In this document: positions 1 to 10,291 of the stretch, one piece after another
Layout of the letters: every line of letters starts with the position of its first letter
How positions within the stretch are numbered: the stretch's first letter is position 1
Source of the DNA: Cordilura impudica
Lineage: Eukaryota > Arthropoda > Insecta > Diptera > Scathophagidae
DNA length: 64,000 nucleotides
NCBI GenBank assembly: GCA_963682025.1
Contig: OY821517.1
Location: 49,563,162-49,627,161, forward strand
Direction: 5' to 3'
The notes under the pieces: model-generated
Database searches by the model: none
Seen by the model: the letters and a program-made list of their open reading frames with translations, nothing else
What the model was told of the DNA's origin: nothing
Position numbers and translations under genes: made by a program

Positions 1-460
1 ACCCATATGAAATCGACATAAATTGCCATAAGATCCAAATTGTCATATAGATCTTACTCAAATTGGGTTTGTATGCGTTCATTACATCCATTAATGAGTA
101 GTCCAAAAATGATCCCTTTGACCCCATATAGAGCTGCTTCCCGATCTTCACTTAAATCTATTAAAAAACAAAAATATTGTACTGATTCTTCTCAAATTTT
201 GTTTGTATATATTTTTGCAAAATACAAGAGACTTTACCAAACATGATCAAGATCGGTCCATTTTTGGACCAAGTCCCTATATAGATATAGTATCCGATAT
301 GAACTTTTTCATATCTGCAGCCAAAAAAATTAATAAAAATCCCACTCAAATTTGGTTTTTGCTTATTTTCTATGTCCAGTTAGTTGGGCCTAAGAGATAG
401 GGTCTCTAAACGCATGGTATAGGGTATCGTATAGTCGGTCTAGACCGAGTATAATTTTCT
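1..460 (-). repeat. Interspersed repeat family A, truncated copy
   Basis: First of about nine copies of a repeat I label family A. Compared with the fuller copies at 26205-26895 and 32895-33655 it is in reverse orientation and cut off by the window edge. Shared blocks include TATAGTCGGTCTAGACCGA near its end (about 428-450), a block about GGTCCATTTTTGG (255-270) and a GATATGAACTTTTTCATATC palindrome (295-315). Short open frames here are chance frames. No coding capacity, terminal inverted repeat or target duplication is visible, so its mobilising machinery is unknown. Confidence 0.7.
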
Positions 461-539
461 TACTTGTTTTTTTTTCGATTTTCGGTTTTGGCTATTTTTG
501 AATTTGGCGATCTTTGAATTGGGGCCACATTTTCACGAC

Positions 540-960
540 TACTCAAAAGTTTGAAGACTGTTGCTTTCATAGTAGTTCATATTTTATTGTAGAGTAGGTG
601 CCATGCCCACTTACTCTATCCCGCCCATTTTTAATCTGACTAAGTACTCACATTAATATCTAATGGATCGTACAAAGTGTTAAAGCTTTCCCTTTTATAG
701 TACTCCAGTTATATGATATATACTTACTTCGTATGCCACGATGCCACACCCACTGCTCCGATCACGCCCATTTTTTGTTCGACTAATCACATGAAATACT
801 TATGGCTCACGCAAAGTCCCGAGGATCTCTCTATTACAGTACACCAGATATATTTAATATTTACTTTGTATGGGGGCTGCCATGCCCATTGGTCTGATTC
901 CTCCTATTTTTGTCTGTCTCTGTTATAATACTCGAGATATATGCTATTGAATAATTACTT
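540..960. repeat. Degenerate tandem-like block, period about 130 bp
   Basis: Three diverged units start near 600, 733 and 866. Each holds a core resembling TGCCATGCCCATT followed within about 20 bases by CCGCCCATTTTT and preceded by CTCCAGATATATGATAT-like sequence. The same block recurs at 50075-50170 and 50700-50780 beside Helitron ends, so it may belong to a Helitron-derived family. The 71-codon frame over it is not a gene. Confidence 0.5.
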
Positions 961-1671
961 TCTATGGAAGTGCCACATATTTTCCCAAGAAGACATTCAG
1001 AATTACTTTTACCATGAACTGAGTTAAAAAAAAATTTTAGATTAAAAGCTTCAAAGTTGGAAGCTTTATTAAGCCAAATGACTGCGATATAGTGGGAGAC
1101 TTAATTCCGCATTTCACCGAAGATGGTCGAAGACAAAATAGCAAGAATTGTTTCTGAACAGATTTAAATTTTTTGATGAAGACATTTTACTGTGGATCCA
1201 AGTATCGGCCTGCCTAAATACGTGAATATTTTTTTTTTGTTACATAGGGATCATTAAAATACTTTGCCCAACGTTTTATAAAACACTATGTTTTTTTAAT
1301 CTGTATATGTATGAAATTCATGAATATTTAAATGAGCCTAAAGGTATGTTAATCAATTTTAGCAATTCACAATTCAACACAGATCGTCTGGTATGTAATT
1401 TAAATCATTCGCATTAACAGGGTGTAACGAATTATTATAAATATTTTATTTTATTTAATTTAATATATTTTTAAGACAGATTAAACATAAATTTTATCAT
1501 TCTCAGATTGTCCTCCATATGAAATATAACTGTGCAAATTTTTACACTCCTCCGTGCCCGCATATTGTTTAAAAAGGGAACTAAAAATTAACTTCACGTA
1601 TTAATATAAAACATAAAACACCGTTTGTCTTATTAACAGTCATTATTACATGAAAATTTATGCTTAGTCTT
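961..1671. other. Unassigned A+T-rich DNA
   Basis: No coding frame, terminal repeats or tandem structure that I could support. Homopolymer A/T runs occur near 1030 and 1230. Confidence 0.5.
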
Positions 1672-2640
1672 TTATCGGAATGTACTCCCAAATCTATGAA
1701 TGGAGTCAACTGAGTTTAGTTTTGTATCATGGCTGACATAGTCGTTCGTAGATGGCGAATATCTAGAGAAGGTCATAGGCTGATATTTTTTTTTAAGATT
1801 TAATTCCATTAAGTTGACATTACACCGTTTGTAGAAGCTATAAGTGCTGAGTATTAGTAAGGATATATTATATATTCGGATAGACTTTGGAAAATCATTT
1901 ATAAACAAAAAGTATAGGAGAGCTCTAAGGAACACCGGAAGTAACATCTGTATATTTCGATTTAGAGTTATTAAAAATTACACATTACTTGCGATTCTTT
2001 AGGTACGAACGAATCCATTTTACCAAGTTGCCGGAGTATCCAATAAAATCAAGCTTCGCAATCAATAGATCATGACTGACTTTATCAAAAGCTCTACTAA
2101 AGTCTGTGTATATAACATCGGTTTGTTTACTTTTGCAGAATTTAGAGTTTATATAGGAAGTCACTTCCATTAGATTAATATTCGTAGACCGTCCTTTGCA
2201 AAAACCATGATGAGCTGGTGATAAAATTGAGTATCTATAATATTAATGGGCTAGGCGATTTCTTGTGACCGATGTTTTGTTCTACCGTTTTATCCCGATT
2301 TTGATCAAACGTATAATATTTGAAACCGTTTTGAAGATTTATAGATTTTAAAAATTTTTCCTTTATTTTGAGTAAATTGCGTTTAAAGTTGCCACTAACA
2401 CATACATAAAATTATACATATGCTATGTGTGTTTTATTGAATTTGTTAATGTGTTTGTTAATGAGGTTTATATCTTCCATCACAATAATAAACCATAAAA
2501 GTGTTGGTTTGTGAATTGGCTAAGTTGAAAAATAAAGCTACCTAAAAATTGCACTCGAATTTCGAGCGCTGGAATCTGCTGTATCAGTTATTATTTTCTC
2601 CAAGAGTTTTTGTAAATTTAAATTTTCATATAAATTTTAA
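1672..2640 (-). pseudogene. Non-LTR retrotransposon reverse transcriptase remnant (LINE), split
   Basis: Encodes fragments of a LINE reverse transcriptase on the minus strand. Positions 2170-1985 read through the classic RT block DFSRAFDKVSHDLL, followed by a KWIRSYLKNR motif. Just upstream (2233-2171) the frame carries SPAHHGFCKGRST, the block that normally precedes it. The next segment (1947-1672) is in another frame and contains the FLFINDFPKSI stretch and a PMTFSRYSPS-like stretch, so the RT is frameshifted and shortened around the catalytic YADD region, which is not visible. A Helitron-like element (2234-2581) separates this from a further upstream scrap near 2582-2625 that reads like LEKIITDT. 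No endonuclease or ORF1 remains. The RT class is certain; the clade (Jockey/CR1-like) is a guess. Confidence 0.8.
2234..2581 (+). mobile_element. Short non-autonomous Helitron-like element (copy 1)
   Basis: One of ten copies in this window of a roughly 320-580 bp family. Copies begin TCTATAATATTAAT and end with a short perfect palindrome CTCGAA/TTCGAG, then 10-12 bases, then CTAG. That is the Helitron layout: 5' TC, a 3' hairpin, CTRR, and insertion between A and T without terminal inverted repeats. Here the last bases are altered (CTGCTG instead of CTGCTAG). It interrupts a LINE RT gene. Internal landmarks shared by copies are GTGACCGATGTTTTGTTCTA, CACATACATAAAATTAT and TGAATTGGCTAAGTTG. No protein is encoded, so movement would need a Helitron helicase in trans. 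Confidence 0.75.
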
Positions 2641-2984
2641 ACATTTAAAGGTTTCTTTTCGTTTTATGGAATGAGCCCACACTATAAACTAAAATTCTAA
2701 TAATAGCTTAATTTTATCACGGATAGAGAATCATGTCCTCTGATTGAGAATGAAAGGTAACGAGGTGTGATGTTATTTCGGTCTTCTTTAAGTAATAAAC
2801 CAAAAATTAGAATTTATATTGATTTAACTCGATATCCAATGCGGCGATTCGGCCCCTGATGGGGGAAAAAAAGTGAAACGAGGTAGAACATTTATATCTA
2901 TTGTATAGTTATTTACCAAAAGATAGAATTTCGATAATTTTGACTCGATTCGCCCCCTGTTTTTATTAAAAAAAAAACTTTTTT
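2641..2984. other. Unassigned DNA
   Basis: No gene seen. A short phrase ending CGATTCG(G)CCCCTG occurs twice (about 2845-2860 and 2946-2960), hinting at a small degenerate duplication. Confidence 0.4.
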
Positions 2985-3625
2985 ATACCCTATACTACGA
3001 CATGGTCAGGGCTTATCAAAAAAATCAAAAATACTTGACCTATACCCCTTTTTTTATTATACCGATCGACTCAGAATCACTTTCTGAGTCACTTTAGCGA
3101 TGCCCGTCCGTCTGTCCACATCTGTCTGTCCGTCTGTCCATCTGCCCTCCCGCCTATGTGTCCATGTAAGTCTTGTAATAAAACTACAGATCGCAAATTT
3201 TAATAAATTATGATGAATTTGGTATATAGTCGGTGCATATTCAGACCTAGTCCCCATACAATTAACCCCTATTAGACAGAGTAAAATGGTCGTATGATCC
3301 AGGTTAATATATATATATATATATATCAATGATATTTGCTGCATTTGTATCTATACTCACTAATCAGTAAACCAGAAATAAACAATGTAGGATCATTTTT
3401 AGTCCTATCTGATTCCCGATCTTCTCTTTATTTTATAAAACAACAAAAATATTATATAGATTTTTTTTTAAATTTATATGTTTTTGAGAATCAGTTAATT
3501 ATTTGACCTAGTCCGCGCCACAATACCACTAAAATTTGTTTCATGGTTAATTTCTAGAGACCCTCTCTCAAAACGTATGGTGTAGGATATCGTATAGTCG
3601 GTCTATACTATAATCTTGTAATATT
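2985..3625 (-). repeat. Interspersed repeat family A, nearly complete copy
   Basis: Reverse-orientation copy. It starts with the TATACCCTATAC..GGTCAGGG block (2985-3012), then a CTGTCCGTCTGTCC tract (3105-3150), a GTAATAAAACTACAGATCGCA block, and ends near the TAGTCGGTCTATACTATA block (3594-3612). A TA dinucleotide run lies at 3305-3325. No protein-coding potential. Confidence 0.7.
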
Positions 3626-3853
3626 GAAAGATGCTTACTTATTTTTGGGTTAACATTTTTTGCGAACTATTGCCCGGTGATAACTTGGCCTAATATAATT
3701 AACTGCTTGATTAGTTCGAAAATGGTCACTCCGGCCACTCTTAAATGAGTTACGGATTAGAGAGTTTCAACATCTCTATCAAATATCACCTTTTCCCTAT
3801 CAAGTTTGTTTTGGATATATTCAAAAAGAACATTTTATTTTTAACAGTGTATT

Positions 3854-3856
<3 letters not shown>

Positions 3857-3894
<38 letters not shown>
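3857..3894. repeat. (CT)n microsatellite
   Basis: About 19 uninterrupted CT dinucleotides. Confidence 0.95.
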
Positions 3895-3897
<3 letters not shown>

Positions 3898-4027
3898 AAT
3901 GTTACAATAACAAATAATGCAGAAAGAGGGAAGAGAACCAACGAATAGTAATTGATAACACTTTTATTATATGTTGATATCAGTTTAAGAAATAGAACAA
4001 ACATTTAATGACAACCACAGACAGTAA

Positions 4028-4049
4028 CACCACCACCACCACCACCACC
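4028..4049. repeat. (CAC)n microsatellite
   Basis: About seven uninterrupted CAC trinucleotides. Confidence 0.9.
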
Positions 4050-4756
4050 GACAACAAAAACTAAAAAACCAAAAACCCAAACACTCATAATGAATTTATT
4101 ATACTAACTATATATTGGGAAATAATCATCTCTACTCTCATGTACTGTTCGCATACGAGTATGTGGCCTACAATAATCTAAGGTATTTTTTTTTTTTTAA
4201 CAATTGCCGCATATGTGTAGTTGGTTGTTTATTTGGTTAATATATTAAAGTTAGTTGATATCAAAATAAACAAATTGTCACTGAGTGCTAATGATAAAAG
4301 TGTACGAACGTTTTTTTTTTTTTAAATATTTTATTTTGAAAGGTTCGTTCTATGCTTTGGAGGGGTGCTGCTGGCTCCGTTTGTGTTTTGGTGTTTGTTT
4401 CAGGTGTTGTGTGGTTTTGTGAGTTGGCGTTATAGACCAGTGATAATAAATAAACAAATAAATAAATGTTTTGTAGGGTAACTACTTACAATTAGTAGTA
4501 GAGTATGAACATATGTAGACATATATAATTTACATGCAAATAAGTTGTTGAAATGCATGCAATAAACGTGTACATATTTATAAATATGCTGGAATTTATT
4601 GCAAAATATATTTATCCATAACATTGTTCCGGAAGATGTTAACATATATTCTTGAACCTTAAAAAATATGAAAGTTATCATAAATTTTCTTAAAAGATGT
4701 TAAGCATCCGAATATTATTCTATTAACCTTTAATTATTAACTAATTCAATTAAAAC

Positions 4757-5059
4757 CAAGTAAGGAAATTACAATCGGTCTAGATCGACTATACAATACA
4801 ATATATTATGCGTATCGAGAGAGGGGCTTTGGATTCAACTTTGTTGATGATATCGACCAAATCTTAGTGTTATTGTTATTAATTTGTGGCGTGCAGAGAT
4901 AAAAAGTTCATAGTTGATATTATTTTTATATGGGGACTAAATAAAAAAGTGGACCATATTTTGTAAAGTTGGGCTGGAATAACATTTCATTATTTTGTTC
5001 ATTTTGTTTTGAAATGTCAAAAGAGGGTCCATGAAAATAATTTTAATTTATGCTATATC
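4757..5059 (+). repeat. Interspersed repeat family A, 5' part
   Basis: Begins AAGTAAGGAAATTACAATCG, matching the start of the complete copies, then CGGTCTAGATCGACTATAC. It diverges after about 230 bases and loses the GACGGACGG end. Confidence 0.55.
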
Positions 5060-5813
5060 TGTGGTTTTCTAGAATAACCGCGTATGTCATAAAATCAAAA
5101 TGTTCAGGGGAGCCAAAAAACGTTATATTTGAAATTATGGGCTCGATATAAAGATTTTAGAGCATTTTATTTAACAGTCCTGTAGATATGTGCAATAAAT
5201 ACTTTATATAAAATTTTGAGTCAAAAATCTTCAGAGGAATAGATCCTAGAGAAGGACGAAAAAACTATATGTAAATTACACTTAAAGTGTGTGCAAATAA
5301 AACAACTTATGTGGACAAAGTTCGTTTTCTTTGAAAAAGAAAACTAACAATGCAACACCCATGTTGTTGCTTGAAAAATGGAATTTTTTTGTTCGTCAAC
5401 AAAAAGTTAACGGGACTTAGGATGAGAGTATAACAACGTATCAAGAATAATAGTGACAAAAAATAACAGAAAAAAACACACAAGTTTTTATAAGTGGTTA
5501 TAAACTGAAAACTAATCCAAAATTATTTTGAATTTTTTTTTTTCATTAATAACAACGTATGTCGCTATGTGTCGATCTCTGAGAAAAAAATTTGTCAGCG
5601 ATCAAACGTAGGTTGACATACGTCGTTAGTGCTGCAAACTATTTTTATAAACATTTAAGTTACGTCGTTATTTAAAGAAAATCCTCAGAAATGGTCAATA
5701 TTAAAAAAAAAAAAAAATTAACAAATGGAAAGAGCGTTAAAAATTAATATATTTGGCATCATTAATTCAAAACTGACAAAAATGGACATACGCGGTTATT
5801 CTAGAAAACCACA
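5060..5813. mobile_element. 754-bp non-autonomous element with about 29-bp terminal inverted repeats
   Basis: Left end TGTGGTTTTCTAGAATAACC continuing CGCGTATGTC (5060-5089). Right end GACATACGCGGTTATTCTAG continuing AAAACCACA (5785-5813). The two are essentially perfect inverted repeats. Internal copies of the CGTATGTCG word occur in both orientations near 5560 and 5625, as expected of subterminal protein-binding repeats. No transposase frame is present, and the target duplication is not obvious. This is a cut-and-paste derivative of unassigned superfamily. Confidence 0.75.
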
Positions 5814-5885
5814 TTTATATGAATTGTAAAAAAAAAAATATTTAAAAAAACTTATATGTTTATTGAATTTCTAACTTTTATAATA

Positions 5886-6854
5886 AAGGGTCCGCCAAAT
5901 AACTTTTTTTTTTTTTGAAAATGCTATAAAAAAAACTACTGAATATATATCGGCTGTGTGGCACGTAGCGCCGTCCTGTTGAAACCAAATGTTGCCAATA
6001 TCCTCCTCTTCAATTTTTGTGAACAAAAATTCGTTCAACAGCTGAAGCCAACTGACCATCCAATGCGTTTTCGCTTCGCTAAGTGGGCCTGCGATCGACT
6101 TACAGAAGATGCCGATTTTGCCAAAAAAAATCATCTTTTAAGATGAAGCTCATTTTGATCTTGGCGGGTATGTAAACAAGCAAAATTGTCGCATTTGGAG
6201 CACAGAAAACCCGCACGCATACATTGAAAAGCCGATACACCCAAAACGAGTCACTGTTTGGTGCGGATTTTGGTCCAGAGGCATAATTGGGCCATTTTTC
6301 TTCGAAAATGAGCAAGGAGTGTCCGTTACAGTCAATGGCGATCGTTATCGGGCCATGTTGAACGAATTTTTGTTCACAAAAATTGAAGAGGAGGATATTG
6401 GCAACATTTGGTTTCAACAGGACGGCGCTACGTGCCACACAGCTGAAGCTACACTCGATGTTTTGCGCCCTGTTTTTGAAGATCGTATTATCAGCCGCAG
6501 AGCTGATGTCGTTTGGCCACCTCGGAGCTGCGATTTGACACCGTTGGACTATTATTTGTGGGGTGCCCTCAAAGATAAGTGTTACGCCAACAATCAGAGA
6601 CAATTGACGCCTTAAAGGACAATATTCGTGAAGCCATTGGTGAAATACAGCTGCACACAATCGATAATGTGCTTAAAAATTGGACCGATCGTGTAGGCTA
6701 CTGCATGTCCAGCCGAGGCAGCCATTTGAATGAAATTATTTTCCATTATTAACCGGAAGGATTGTACTTTCAAATAAAAAAATAAATTTGAGATAATATT
6801 CAGTAGTTTTTTTTATAGCATTTTCAAAAAAAAAAAGTTATTTGGCGGACCCTT
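5886..6854 (+). mobile_element. Mariner of rosa (DD41D) type, defective, 969 bp
   Basis: Terminal inverted repeats of about 60 bp start AAGGGTCCGCCAAATAACTT on the left and end with its complement on the right. They are flanked by a TA on each side (5884-5885 and 6855-6856), the usual Tc1/mariner target duplication. The near-perfect long inverted ends suggest a recent insertion or a foldback derivative. The interior holds a 5'-truncated transposase (6043-6752), and a segment (about 5955-6043) is an inverted copy of the transposase region 6358-6446. Confidence 0.9.
6043..6752 (+). pseudogene. Mariner (rosa type) transposase, 5'-truncated and frameshifted
   Basis: DDE/D transposase that would cut and join the element ends. 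Frame one (6043-6145) reads LKPTDHPMRFRFAKWACDRL. After a frameshift near 6130-6150 the core continues with SDEA-region residues (first catalytic D), GYVNKQNCRIWS, then WFQQDGATCHTA (second D) and WPPRSCDLTPLDYYLWG (third D). I count 41 residues between the second and third D, the DD41D spacing of the rosa family. A second frameshift near 6610 precedes the C-terminal segment ending at a TAA at 6750-6752. The N-terminal helix-turn-helix domain is absent, so the gene cannot be functional. The antisense 186-codon frame over it is a shadow. Confidence 0.9.
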
Positions 6855-6856
6855 TA

Positions 6857-7261
6857 CTTACTTTACAATTATACTCGATAAAAATTAATTACATATATAC
6901 TTATGCACTGTATTAAAAAAAAACACCGTTTATTGCAATATTCAAATCTTTTTTCGTCAGCAAAAAAAATCACTTGTCTTGTCGCAAAATTTTCTGAAGT
7001 AAACTTTTGGCGCGAAATAAAAAGTAAACAGTAGGCTGTTTCGCTCTATCTCATAAGCTTTATATGATGCACAGTTCGTGTCAGTTATGTTACACTAACC
7101 AATCTGCATTACTTAAACAATAATAGAGAAATTGGGTCAATATTAGGGTTTGCCACATTACTGTCACATGGCCTGATAAAGGGTTAAGACAAAGATGGTG
7201 GCTTAAGGAATAGAGAGTGAAATCTTACTACATTTTCCTCATTTTTAGTGCTAGATCTAAA
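6857..7261. other. Unassigned DNA, possibly 5' flank of a Tc1 remnant
   Basis: No gene seen. The stretch just before the Tc1 start (about 7130-7261) may be that element's untranslated end, but I could not match an inverted partner downstream of 8242. Confidence 0.35.
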
Positions 7262-8242
7262 ATGGCTGGAAACAAATACAACGTTCAGTTTAAAAGTTAA
7301 TAATTAAAGATTTTAAAGACGGCCTATCACAAAAAAACATTTGCGAAAAGTATTCCTTACCAAAATCCACTGTCGGCTTGATTATAAAGAAGTTTACAAC
7401 GTCAGGAATAGTTAATAATGTTCACCGCGGTGAGCGACCAAGGTGCACGACATCGAAAGACAATTCAAGAATAGTAAGAGCTTTTAAAAATATACAGATA
7501 TGTCAGCTCCTGCAGTTGTTGTGAACTCTGGACTTACAGATAAGTAATCGAAGCGTACAGAGAAGAGCATGTGATACAGGATTTAATAGCTATCGGCCTG
7601 TAAAGAAGCCATTTATTTCAGAGAGAAACCGAAAAGCTCGAATACAAATAGATAGCTAAGGAGCACATCGGCTAGTCCATACAGAAGTGGAATTCGGTTT
7701 TATGAATTCGGTTTTATTTTCAGATGAATCAAAATTTAACTTAGAAAACTCTGATGGCATGAAGAGAATACGCAGACCGAAAAAATAAACGATTGGATCC
7801 TAAGTATTGTGAAGGTACTATAAACACGGATGTGGTAGTGTGATGGTCTGGGGTTACTTTTCCGGAAATGTTTTAGGGCCCTTACACAAAATAGACGAAA
7901 TTATGGACAGGTTCATATACCAAAGAATCCTAGAAAGTGTGATGATTTCTCACTTTTTTTTGGAAATTCCAACACGACAATGATCCAAAAAATACCTCAC
8001 GGCATATAAAAGATTGTTTTGAGAAATAACGGACCTCAACCCAATTCAGAACCTTTGGGAAATAGTGAATAAAAGGATCAATAGAGAAGGTGTAGGAGGA
8101 GATGAAAAAAATTATTTCATGCTTTAAAAGCTGCTTGGTTTGCTATAAAAAAAAAAAAACGACAATAGATAACCTTATTGCTTCCTTGCCAAAAAGATGT
8201 GCTACCGTCCTTAAAAACAAGGGGTATTCCCAAAAATATTGA
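7262..8242 (+). pseudogene. Tc1-like transposase, multiply broken
   Basis: Full-length but decayed Tc1/mariner-superfamily transposase. From the ATG at 7262 the reading gives MAGNKYNVQFK, a helix-turn-helix stretch (GLSQKNICEKYSLPKSTVG), then FSDESKFNL (first catalytic D), HGCGSVMVWGYFSGNVLGPL, and near the end TDLNPIQNLWEIV, where the normal E of the DPNPIENLW box reads Q. The C-terminus KRCATVLKNKGYSQKY ends at a TGA (8240-8242). Many stops and frameshifts occur (for example after position 12 and near 7515, 7780, 7980 and 8110). Family membership is clear from the Tc1 signature boxes; the subfamily is not. Confidence 0.85.
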
Positions 8243-8429
8243 TCCAACGTTTAGTTCAATATGAATCGCGTGAATTTTTGACAAATATTGTTTTTTTTTA
8301 ATAAATATTTTTAAGTTTTGAATAAAATGTAAAAATATCGTTTAGCTTTTAATAATAAAGCATATATATCTTGAACTCAAATGCATATATCATGTTTATC
8401 GTATTTAATTTGACATGTCTGTAGGACTT

Positions 8430-8945
8430 AAAAAAAAATTCTGCTCAGTCCAATATGTTTTGTCCAACATTGTATATAAACCAAATTTGAAGAAAATGAA
8501 CTATTTCTAGTTTTTGATAGAATCGGTTTGAACGGAATCGGCTTTATATGGGGACTATGACTAAAAATGAAAATTGGATATAATAGACACACATAAACCA
8601 ATTTTTTATAGATATACACATATATGATAATCTGGATCTTACTACCAATTTAGCCAATCTGATAGGGGTTATTTGTATGGGGCTAGGTCTGAATATGCAC
8701 GGATTTTCACCAATTTCAATAGCGTTCGTCCTATGGTCGATAGAAGCTTATATACTATTTGCGACTTATAGTTTGATTACAAGGTTTACATGGACACACA
8801 GACAGACGGACACAAAAACGGATGGACGGACATCACTAATCGGTGTAATAAAATGTGGGTCTAGGTCAAATATTTTTGGTAGTTAAAAACATCTTCACAA
8901 ACTCATAATACCCTGACCACATAATGGTAAAGGGTATAAAAAATT
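8430..8945 (+). repeat. Interspersed repeat family A, 3' part
   Basis: Holds the conserved later blocks: GTCTGAATATGCACGGATTT, TTTCAATAGCGTTCGTCCTA, AAGGTTTACATGGACACACA, the GACGGAC tract and a final ACCCTGACCACATAATGGTA (about 8911-8930). The frames here are not genes. Confidence 0.75.
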
Positions 8946-9622
8946 GTTCATCTTAAAAAGTTTAACCTTTAAAAATATTTTAACCCTTCAAAAATTTTAT
9001 TTATCAGCACAATGCTCCAAATTTTCGCAGTTGTGCAACAATTCTGTTAGGAAATTTTTTAAAGTTTGGCTGTTTTATAAAATAAATGTTTAAAAACTCG
9101 TTTATTTATGAAAGTTCGTTACATTTAAATTGAGGGGCGAAACATTTCGAAAATTTGTTTTTTTTTTTAAACAATTTGAAAACAAAACTATCACAAGATT
9201 TACAAAATGAGGGCGTTAACTTATTTTCGAGGTTTAGCATATTTATTTCAATTACACTAGTTAACAAGTTAAAAGAAACATTTCTTTCCATGTCTGGTTT
9301 GTGAAAAAAGGGCAAAAAATTCCTTTTTTTAATTTTCAGATGATAGTACCTTGGAATTCAGATGATATTCTTTATAAAATTCGGATTCTTCATGATTTTC
9401 TGGCATAGCCAAAATTTACAGCTCAGGACCTTTATATCAACAAATTTAAATTAATTTTCTCATATCGTATAAGTAATATTATATATATACAATTAAAAGT
9501 GTTAAATTCGTCTGTGCCTAATCTTTAATGCCCTCCACCTGCGTCTTAAACTTATAACAAATATTGGGTATGGTAACCAATTTCATAAATTGCTTTTCCT
9601 TTCTGAACAGCATTTATTATAA
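8946..9622. other. Unassigned DNA with a family B scrap
   Basis: About 9496-9550 reads like the reverse of the family B end (GTGTTAAATTCGTCTGTGCC then ATGCCCTCCACCTG). The minus-strand 69-codon frame at 9106-9315 contains CKSCDSFVFKLFKKK but I do not recognise it. Confidence 0.4.
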
Positions 9623-9992
9623 TTAGCAGACTCTAGCCCTCGAAATTCGAGTGCAAATTCAAGGAAATTTTATTTTTTCATTAAATAAAGATCCTAAAGT
9701 TATGCTTATCAATTATAGACAATTCACAAATCAAAAATCAACACAAAAAACAAACTCATTTTTATTACAAACACATTAACAAATTTAATTAACACACACG
9801 TAGCATTGTATAATTATATGTATTTATGTGTTAGTAGCAACTTTAAATGCAATTTACTCAAAATAAAGTAAAAAATTTAAAAATCTGTAAATCTGCAAAT
9901 CTTTCAAATAATATACGTTTGGTCAAAATCGGGATAAACGGTAGAACAAAATATCAGTCACAAGAAATCGCCTAGCCTATTAATATTATAGA
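9623..9992 (-). mobile_element. Helitron-like short element (copy 2)
   Basis: Reverse-orientation copy. TC end at 9991-9992; hairpin CTCGAATTTCGAG complement near 9636-9650; terminal CTAA (complement of 9623-9626), which still satisfies the Helitron CTRR rule. Non-coding. Confidence 0.7.
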
Positions 9993-10291
9993 TTTCTAAT
10001 TTATTTTTTTTATGAACCCTGAAAAAAATGGGTTCAAGTTCGTGTTCGGGTTAATTAAAATAAAAGTTGAGGTTCGGGCTCGGGCCAAAAAATTTAAAAA
10101 AAAGTAGAAATATTTTATTAGTACAAACAATTTAAACAATTTTTGTTTAATTTTATAATTTAACGTACTGCATATATAATCTAAGCCCTTTGATACAATT
10201 ATGGCGTTTCTGTTTTGTGGTGTTCGCAAAATAGAAAATACTTTGTGTAAACATCTATACGCGCAGGGGAGTAAAAATCTATTTCATAATA
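9993..10291. repeat. Unassigned repeat DNA flanking a mariner
   Basis: Contains GGGTTCAAGTTCGTGTTCGG and GGTTCGGGCTCGGGCC, a phrase type that recurs at 16300-16380. The last 30 bases (CAGGGGAGTAAAAATCTATT) match 11892-11925, showing that this is one flank of a repeat into which the mariner at 10292 inserted. Confidence 0.55.

Larger units (their letters stand above)
3626..4756. other. Unassigned DNA with microsatellites
   Basis: Contains a CT microsatellite (3857-3894) and a CAC run (4028-4049). The frame 3745-3948 only encodes serine-leucine repeats across the microsatellite. The 83-codon minus frame at 4430-4681 has no recognisable feature. Confidence 0.5.

Noticed and set aside
3745..4004. 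Frames encoding serine-leucine or arginine-glutamate repeats
   Set aside because: Products of translating the CT microsatellite on each strand.
6100..6660. 186-codon minus-strand open frame over the first mariner
   Set aside because: It is the antisense shadow of the transposase. The conserved WFQQDGATCHTA and WPPRSCDLTPLDYYLWG boxes read on the plus strand; the apparent similarity at its far end comes from the inverted duplication.
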